Shown piece by piece: positions 58,963-64,000 of a stretch of 64,000 nt of DNA. Below the pieces are notes generated by a model, which ran no database searches, had not been told where the DNA came from, and saw only the letters and a program-made list of their open reading frames with translations. Origin of the DNA: Cryptomeria japonica (Eukaryota; Streptophyta; Pinopsida; Cupressales; Cupressaceae). Where the stretch lies: assembly GCF_030272615.1 (NCBI RefSeq), contig NC_081415.1, positions 597,313,335 through 597,377,334 of the forward strand, given 5' to 3'. The translations under genes were made by a program, and so were the position numbers. Numbering within the stretch: the first letter of the stretch is position 1; every line of letters starts with the position of its first letter.

Positions 58963-59369
58963 GATTGGAGATAAATTCCTATGAATCATTTCTGGTGAAA
59001 AACCCTAAAGACCTCTTCCAACTGCTGGTGAAATCGCTCAAGAAGATATATGATTGCATTGAATTGCCCTTAATCGCTCTGAATCGCTCTGAATGCAAGG
59101 TGATAAAAAATGTAGATTCAACCTTTTATCCTTCAATAAAAACCTTAATCTTGAACAAACATCAATGAATTATGGTGGAGGATAGCGGATCTCAAACAAA
59201 CATCTCCATGTTGGATAAGCATCTCTAATGTCTGGAACATCTTTGAGAACCTCTTCCCAGGGCATATGCAACATCTTCATGAATTTTTTCCTATCCTTAG
59301 TTACCAGTTGAGCTTCCCGCCGGTTTAGGAGGAACCTCCTCTGCCAGATAAGTAACCGGTGCATTCTCA

Positions 59370-60456
59370 TCTGTAGATTGTTCTTCTGACTTCCTCACCC
59401 ATCTCTAAGATCTTGTCAGATTTCATTAACCTTTTCTTTCCCTTTCTCATTTTATCCTCCATTACCAATCGGTGGATTTCTGTTTCTAGAGAATTTAGCA
59501 ATATGTCCAACCTCATTACATGCATAACATGTAACATTGTTCTTTTGAATTGCTTTGCTAAAACTGGTATTATTGCTTGACTTGCACTAATTAGCCATAT
59601 GTCCAAATTTTCCACATGCATAACACTTAACATTAATTCTACAATCTTTTGTCTTATGACCATACTTATTACATTTAGAACATTGACCGAGAGCAGAATC
59701 AGGGATTTGATTTGCTCCATTTCTACATTGCCTAGCCACGTGACCAAATTTATTACAAACAAATCATCTACCATTAAATTTATAAGCATTAAACTACCTT
59801 ACCGGTGCCTTATGGTTTTCATCCTCATTTGCAGTACCAGAAATTTGTCCTTGTTCAAATCCAAGTCCACTGGAATCACCATTTTGCCTTTGTCTCTTCA
59901 ATAACTCATCTAGCCGTGCTGAACTAATCTTGAATTTTTCTTTATACTCACTTGCAATAGTCAGATCATCTCTCAGAATTATCATTTGTCTCTCAAGCTC
60001 TTGTTCATTACTCTTGGATTGTACTAAATGAGTTCTCAACATATCATTCTCATGAACCAACCTACCACATTCTTCAAATTTGTTCTTCAGAGATACAACA
60101 AGATTTTATTCATTTTAATTCCAATCTTCAATCTCCTTAGAAATTCTCATAGTTATAGCTTGCATTTCATTTCTCATGACCATGTTCTCTCGACTCAACT
60201 TCTGACATTGTTCCTTAAGTGCATCTTTCTCTTCATCATCCCGATTTTGAAAAAGTTCCTTCCTCCTAGCTTGAATAGATGACAACCTCTCCTGTAGGAA
60301 AAGAATGAATTCCTTAGCAAAATTCAATTCATCTTGTAGCTTTAAGTTCTTCATCCTTTCAACATCATAATCTTCAAGTGCCATCTCAAGTTTCTTTTCC
60401 AATCCCATATCCATGGATTTCGGATTCAAGATCTTCCTCAAGCTGTTAAATATCAT
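59370..60456 (-). pseudogene. copia-3 ORF1: coiled coil plus four CCHC knuckles
   Basis: ATG at 60456, 13 nt past the PBS (MIFNSLRKILNPKS). A long coiled coil follows (LEKKLEMALEDYDVERMKN, AKEFILFLQERLSSIQARRK, LKEQCQKLSRENMVMRNEM; LERQMIILRDDL), then four knuckles read across frames at about 59770-59510: CNKFGHVARQC, CSKCNKYGHKTKDC, CYACGKFGHMAN and CYACNEVGHIAKF. The latter two lack the last Cys and the first lacks the first. It is gag-like in layout but not in the copia gag core sequence. Frameshifts present. Confidence 0.65.
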
Positions 60457-60468
60457 TTGAGGAACAAA

Positions 60469-60482
60469 GCTCTGATACCAAT
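60469..60482 (-). other. Primer-binding site of copia-3
   Basis: The minus strand reads ATTGGTATCAGAGC directly after the LTR 3' CA, a perfect initiator-Met site. Confidence 0.95.
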
Positions 60483-61444
60483 TGTTGGAATCCAAGAACA
60501 CTGAGAGGGGGGGGGGGGGGGGGTGAATCAGTGTTCTATCAGAATGATTAATTATAACCTTATTAAAACATGCATACACCAACTGGTATAGCGGTACATA
60601 TAGAATTGAAAGAAGTAAAGCAACCAATAAGCCAATCACATAAATGAATACCATAATGCACAAAGTTATACGTGGAAAATCTCAAAGAGGAAAAACCATG
60701 GTGGGATTTGTGAGCCACAATATCAATCCACTGGTCATATGAAGAGATATTACAAAATATAGGGTCCTGCACTTGCAGGAAGGCTTATAGCCTAGAGCAC
60801 ACTGCTCAATCACAAAAAGGAGCCTCACTAACTACATACAAATCCAGACTACAATCTAGAGAAATGATTGAACTGCAAAGATAACATCTTCTATGCCTAA
60901 ATACAGTTCGGATTAAGCTCTACCTGTACCGGTCTGAAACCCTAAACCCTTTACCAAAATAACCCTTTACAAAAATATCCTCACATACATAATCTCTCTC
61001 ATATATTTCGCATTACATCATATTCTCCTATCCATCCATATTCATATCCATACCATGTCATATCTCAATATGATCTGACCAACTGACCTATATACCCTTT
61101 ACAGTTTATCATGCCTTATGTCGGCTTACAAAGATAAATATAATATCAATATACATGTCGGCTAGATAACATAAATACATGAATATCAAAAACAATTTCT
61201 GATGTCGGATCCAAAATATGTCGGCCTCCAATACCGATAACCTGATTATAAACCATGTTGGCCTGCATTGCTGGTAACCAAAGAATTCCTTTCAACCTGT
61301 CGGTATCGGTGCTGGTGTCGGTGAAGTGTCTATGAAGTGCCTGTCGGTACACAACTAAACCAAAATATGAAGTCGGGATAGATTGCCATGTTGTCATCAA
61401 TGACAACATAGTGAAACCAACCAATTGAGTGTCAATTGTCAACA
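60483..61444 (-). repeat. copia-3 5' LTR
   Basis: 962 bp. Hairpin AGAACACTGA / TCAGTGTTCT (60495-60537) whose loop is expanded by a run of 17 G (60507-60523). GGAAAAACCATGGTGGG block at about 60690. Confidence 0.95.
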
Positions 61445-63651
61445 ACATGCACCTACTCCATCATATTCCCTCTTCCCATGCTCTACTTCAAAAAAACTCC
61501 AAATATGAGGTATACGCCTTTCTACATGCATTCTAATCAACCAATAAAACATATGAGCATTCTTGAATTGACCCCTGCAGTTATTTGACCATATGAGATG
61601 ATGATCAATTGCAATACCTTTCTCCTACAAGAACTCAAAAAAATTCTTGAAACAATGTTGCACATACTCGAAGGAGTGTGATCTATCATCACTCATATCA
61701 AAATGACACTCCTTGATTATCTTCATGTCCTCTTCTGTACTATCAAGGGCATGTCTATATGTTATGTGAACAAAAATAGCAATCTGGATTGAATTGTAAT
61801 ACTGAGACTGTACCTCATTTTGTGGTTGCAATGTATAATTTTCTGCAAAATCAACCATTGATATAATAGTGCCAATTGGGAAAGAGTTCTTACATATCTT
61901 GAACTATTGATACAACCATTGGGCCCTATGGGTGTGCCTTGCATAATTGTAGAGAATATTTTTCTTAAAATCCAAAATAACATCAACAACACTAACTTCT
62001 TTAGAGACCAACTCACATCTAGAACCTTCACCTCCACTCTTCAAAGTATATTTCATTGTCTCATATCTTTTTTTCTAAACAATATTCTTTCCAAACTTGT
62101 GTTCACTACCCTCATGAAAAAATGAAACAAACTTTGACAAACCACCACATTGTGAGCACTTCTCATTCAAATAATTATTTCTATAGAAAAAACATGGACC
62201 ATCTCTACGACACAAAAATAGATCTAGCAAGTCTCTTGATGATCTCAGAAATTGCATTGCACCGCACTCCTGCAACATATCATTAGTATGCATGGTAGAA
62301 TGAATATAACATAAAAGTTCATGGTATATTGAAAATTCCACATGGTATTTTCAACAACAAGTATTACGAATCTTAATGGGTACACAATAAAATGGTTTCA
62401 AAGATTCAAAGGCCCTTTGTGATATTTGCAAACTTGGATGTTCTTTACAAAAAAATTTGTACATTGTTTGGCTTGATTCCAAAAAATGTTTGGGATGTGG
62501 TGTGCGGTCTCGATTGCCAATCCTTAATTTTAAAACATCCTTTACATTGGGTGATATTCTAGAATTAGAGTGCCAAAATTGTTGAATTTCCTCCTTCACA
62601 TTATCGGTCAACTTTCTATCAACACGTGGAAGCCTCCCACCAAATGTCCATGTATCATGTTGAAGGGGATCATCGAGTCTTTTTCTTCTTGCAAGTGCTT
62701 TATTCAAAGTGTTACGGTATATGTGGAAATCAACACAAGTTTGTCTCATAAAATGAGACTTCCTCAATTGATGGCTTACTAAGGAGGTTGTAATAACTCT
62801 TCGAGAAACTCTCTTATCTTTTTCCTTGCTATTCTTTCCATAGAATTGAGAGCATCAAAAGGATTTTTTACAATAATAGAATTTTTCTCCATCTTCTTGT
62901 TCATACGAATCTTCAATTTGGCTAGCAATGGTCTCACATTTTGCATCTTTAGCAATTGAACAAAAAGATGGCATTTCTTAGTCAATGCCTTATTGCTAAA
63001 ATATTGGTTGAAAAGTTGTGTAGCTCACAATCGAACGGTTCTTGTTGACCTCTTTCCTTCAAGATTGGCAATAATGTTCTCATCAATTTCAAGTAACCAT
63101 TATGGGGTCCTTGAAGGTGTTGAAATTGCAATTGTCTTTCATCCATGAGAGGGTTTTCATTTCTCATGTAATTCGGTGTTACATATGACCCACTTGGTTG
63201 AACAATTCCACCTTCAATGTCAAAATTTCCCAAATGGTCACCTCCATTGTCAATTCCCAAATTTTCACCTTCAATGTGAACACCCACATTTTCACCTTCA
63301 TTGTCAATTACCACATTTACACTTTCAATTCCCACATTTTCATTCATAAATTCAATATCATGTTGAGAATTTTCAATATCTATTTCAACATTGTCATTCC
63401 CACTTTGAATATCATGTTCAACATTTTCAATCAAAATCTACATTTTCATTTTCATTTTCAACAACTTGCTCCATATTTTCAAATTCAATTTCTTCTTCAC
63501 TTGAAGTAACATTTGCAAATTCTTCACCAATATTTGACATACCTTGTCTTATCCTTCTATGACCTTCTCTATCTCTTTGTCTATATACTTCTATTTGGTT
63601 ATTTGAAAGCTTGCTTTTACGTTTATGCTTTCAACGTCTACTACTCCCCAT
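61445..63651 (-). pseudogene. DNA transposon transposase, N-terminal and catalytic part
   Basis: From ATG 63651: MGSSRR, a stop, then KHKRKSKLSNNQ (basic, probable nuclear signal), an acidic stretch with degenerate (NVGI/ENVGVH) repeats (63434-63000), then a large conserved region: KLTDNVKEEIQQFWHSNSRI, KHFLESSQTMYKFFCKEHP, RAFESLKPFYCVPIKIRNTC, CSQCGGL, ISMVDFAENYT (first acidic residue), IWSNNCRGQFKNAHMFYWLI (second, Asp replaced by Asn) and WSFFEVEHGKREYDGVGA (third). The D...D...HGKxxxDGxG arrangement is that of a transposase-like family I know mainly from animal genomes, without a plant superfamily name I can give. Several stops and shifts; split by copia-3 just after GVGA. Confidence 0.7.
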
Positions 63652-63834
63652 TATACCTACAAAAAGATGCTCCTAAATGATTGACAATGTCAAATTTTTC
63701 CACAAGAATCTCTCAAAAGTTGTATTATGTCTCTTTCTATCTGAAAACCCATGAATGTCGCTTGCAAAATGAATGTGTGGGCCATTGGAATGCACAAAAT
63801 GACCCACAAGCCTATTTTTGAATGCTACAAAAAT

Positions 63835-63957
63835 CAAATATCCGATTTCTATACGTATTTTTCCCTAGCCCTACAAAAAATTCCCATTGGTGCCCATTTT
63901 TTCAATGTTGGCACCCTAATGCAAATAAATTGGATATCGGATTATATCCAATATTTG
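63835..63957. repeat. Palindromic right end of the large DNA transposon (candidate)
   Basis: CAAATATCCGAT at 63835-63846 and ATCGGATTATATCCAATATTTG-type sequence ending at 63957 are inverted to each other at their tips (CAAATAT/ATATTTG). Shares ATATCCGATTTCTAT with the left end and lies about 185 bp upstream of the transposase start. Confidence 0.55.
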
Positions 63958-64000
63958 ATTTCTTAACATGTAAGCAAAGTGAGATAGATACTTGAGGGAG
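63958..64000. other. Flank; nothing recognised
   Basis: 43 bp outside the palindromic end. It does not match the copia-1 LTR continuation expected if the transposon had inserted there. Confidence 0.4.

Larger units (their letters stand above)
54513..61444 (-). mobile_element. copia-3: pol-less copia-like LTR element
   Basis: LTRs 54513-55465 (3') and 60483-61444 (5'), perfect PBS 60469-60482, PPT 55466-55479, target duplication ACATG at 54508-54512 and 61445-61449. The 5-kb interior carries ORF1 (coiled coil plus four CCHC knuckles) and ORF2 (~1,065 codons, non-pol). No protease, integrase or reverse transcriptase. It splits the transposase codons GVGA|C. Same type as copia-A. Confidence 0.9.
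32466..63957. mobile_element. Candidate large DNA transposon with two convergent genes
   Basis: Bounded by related palindromic ends (32466-32590 and 63835-63957). It holds a plus-strand five-exon gene (32776-42385), a satellite array (43201-45070), and a minus-strand transposase (63651-53704). Three LTR retrotransposons with target duplications are nested inside. Removing them leaves about 9 kb. Target duplication of the whole element not found. That the two halves are one element is an inference from the shared ends and continuity after removing the insertions. Confidence 0.5.

Noticed and set aside
59367-59789. 140-codon minus-strand frame rich in Met/Leu/Val
   Set aside because: Off-frame reading of the CCHC region; the knuckles are in the other frame.

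Overview
The window reads as repeat-rich intergenic DNA from a large plant genome. The evidence is plant-type Ty1/copia LTR elements primed by initiator-Met tRNA (PBS TGGTATCAGAGC), a Ty3/gypsy-type gag, a hAT transposase and low GC. A gymnosperm is plausible, but that is an inference. I see no host single-copy gene, no tRNA or rRNA gene and no CRISPR array. Almost every coding trace belongs to a mobile element, and most are broken by stops or frameshifts.

Layout. 1-6.2 kb: Gln/Pro-rich gag-like remnants (minus), then two short tandem arrays (41-bp and 31-bp units), an AT-rich tract and a large hairpin module. 6.2-22.5 kb: a plus-strand pol-less copia-like element ('copia-A') with LTR, PBS, coiled-coil plus CCHC-knuckle ORF1 and a second ORF (ORF2). 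Its ORF2 is split by 12.6 kb of inserted DNA, flanked by a 285-bp direct duplication. That insert holds GCGA-rich quasi-palindrome clusters, a degenerate ~1,000-codon ORF2-like gene (minus) and a degenerate hAT transposase (minus). 22.5-32.45 kb: 'copia-1', a minus-strand gag-pol element inserted in copia-A. Each of its two LTRs carries a different solo LTR at almost the same position.

32.47-63.96 kb: what I interpret as one old DNA transposon with two convergent genes. On the left is a five-exon plus-strand gene (32,776-42,385). On the right is a minus-strand transposase (63,651 down to 53,704) with D...D...HGK...DGVG motifs. Both ends carry related GGATATCC / ATATCCGAT palindromic sequence. 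Three LTR elements have landed in it: a pol-less gypsy-type 'TR-GAG' element in intron 2 of the left gene (34,044-41,862, target duplication GCCAT); 'copia-2' (45,761-53,536, CCTAC/CCCAC); and the pol-less 'copia-3' (54,513-61,444, ACATG), which splits the transposase codons. Between the convergent genes lies a 359-372-bp satellite array with an invariant 15-bp palindrome per monomer.

How parts relate. copia-A and copia-3 share an architecture: coiled-coil/CCHC ORF1 followed by a non-pol ORF2. Both are probably parasites of pol-bearing copia elements such as copia-1 and copia-2, whose LTRs share a covarying hairpin next to the PBS and a CCATGGT block. The gypsy-type element keeps only gag and a protease-like domain, so it would also need pol in trans. 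Coordinates of LTRs, target duplications, PBS, PPT and hairpins were read directly. Family names and functions beyond recognisable motifs are inference.
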